DNA from: Methylobacterium sp.
GTDB lineage: Bacteria; Pseudomonadota; Alphaproteobacteria; Rhizobiales; Beijerinckiaceae
Length of the DNA stretch: 64,000 nt
Direction of reading: 5' to 3'
Assembly: GCA_020252645.1 (NCBI GenBank)
Contig: JADCCN010000005.1
Span: 62,001-126,000, forward strand
Both the position numbers and the translations under genes were made by a program. Under the pieces are notes generated by a model that did no database searches, was not told the origin of the DNA, and worked only from the letters and a program-made list of their open reading frames with translations. Position 1 is the stretch's first letter. The number at the start of each line of letters is the position of its first letter. Of the stretch, positions 63,708 to 64,000 are shown piece after piece.

Positions 63708-64000
63708 TGGCCCTGTCCTTCCGCCCCGCAAGTCTTTTCCAGCTTGAAGGCAAGCGCGCGCTCGTCACCGGTGCCAATACCGGCATCGGCCAGGCCATCG
63801 CGCTGGCACTCGCCGGGGCCGGGGCGGAGGTGATTGCCGTCGGGCGCTCCTCCATGGCGCAGACGGAAGCGCTGATTAAAGATGGCGGCGGCACCTGCCG
63901 AACCTTCAAGGCCGATCTTGGCATCCCCGCAGAGCGGCAGGCGCTGATCGAGCAGGCCGCCGGTGCTTTCGGGCCGATCGACATCCTCGTGAACAATGCG
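63707..64000 (+). CDS. kduD: KduD, 2-deoxy-D-gluconate 3-dehydrogenase (partial)
   Basis: 98 residues, cut by the right edge. LFQLEGKRALVTGANTGIGQ, AVGRSS and DILVNNA are SDR segments in the form of KduD. It reduces the 2,5-diketo sugar acid made by KduI to KDG. Start overlaps the kduI stop by one base. Confidence 0.88.
   Translation, partial: MALSFRPASLFQLEGKRALVTGANTGIGQAIALALAGAGAEVIAVGRSSMAQTEALIKDGGGTCRTFKADLGIPAERQALIEQAAGAFGPIDILVNNA

Overview
The window looks like chromosomal DNA of an alphaproteobacterium of the Hyphomicrobiales (Rhizobiales) type. The evidence is high GC content, a DUF2865 protein, FCD-type GntR regulators, a Maf/YacG pair, TRAP and ABC uptake systems, and many short palindromic repeats of the kind scattered through rhizobial genomes. 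I cannot name the genus.

Layout. 1-9.3 kb: PQQ biosynthesis (pqqA-B-C-D, minus strand, leaving the window on the left), a PQQ-dependent sugar dehydrogenase with a small cytochrome c, a DegS-like protease, an IS3 remnant, and two 452-residue M16 proteins that resemble the PqqF/PqqG protease pair. 9.3-19.8 kb: a small oxidoreductase/intradiol dioxygenase operon with a divergent AraC regulator, a formylglycine-generating-enzyme homologue, a GntR-controlled TRAP transporter, a Tat-exported M14-type deacylase, and a decayed IS481 transposase. This part reads as less GC-rich, carries both IS remnants, and stops at tRNA-Gln(CUG), so it may be an island. 20-33 kb: DUF2865 protein, ferric-iron ABC transporter (no ATPase), 3-oxoacid CoA-transferase, AsmA-like protein, tRNA-Phe, DUF1566 protein, a reductase and a Cys/Met-metabolism PLP enzyme. 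32-46 kb: maf-SDR-AKR-yacG operon, an atypical SDR with a GntR gene, a D-amino-acid locus (dgcR-dat divergent from dgcN-dgcA), and an ABC importer operon headed by a TIGR00725 protein with a divergent DeoR regulator. 47-57 kb: a cobalamin riboswitch followed by btuB-btuC-btuD, OsmC, a broken sulfurtransferase, and a LysR-dabB-dabA bicarbonate-uptake locus. 57-64 kb: a sulfonate/nitrate-type ABC operon with a rhodanese, then a GntR regulator divergent from uxaC-kduI-kduD for hexuronate breakdown.

The most unusual feature is a superfamily of TA-flanked palindromic elements. Nine copies of a 104-bp two-hairpin form (family A) and about a dozen related or mosaic copies (B and C) lie between genes. 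In seven genes the stop codon TAG is made by the flanking TA plus the first G of the element, and in two more the element supplies the C-terminal codons. This suggests MITE-like transposition into TA, with tolerated insertions concentrated in stop codons.
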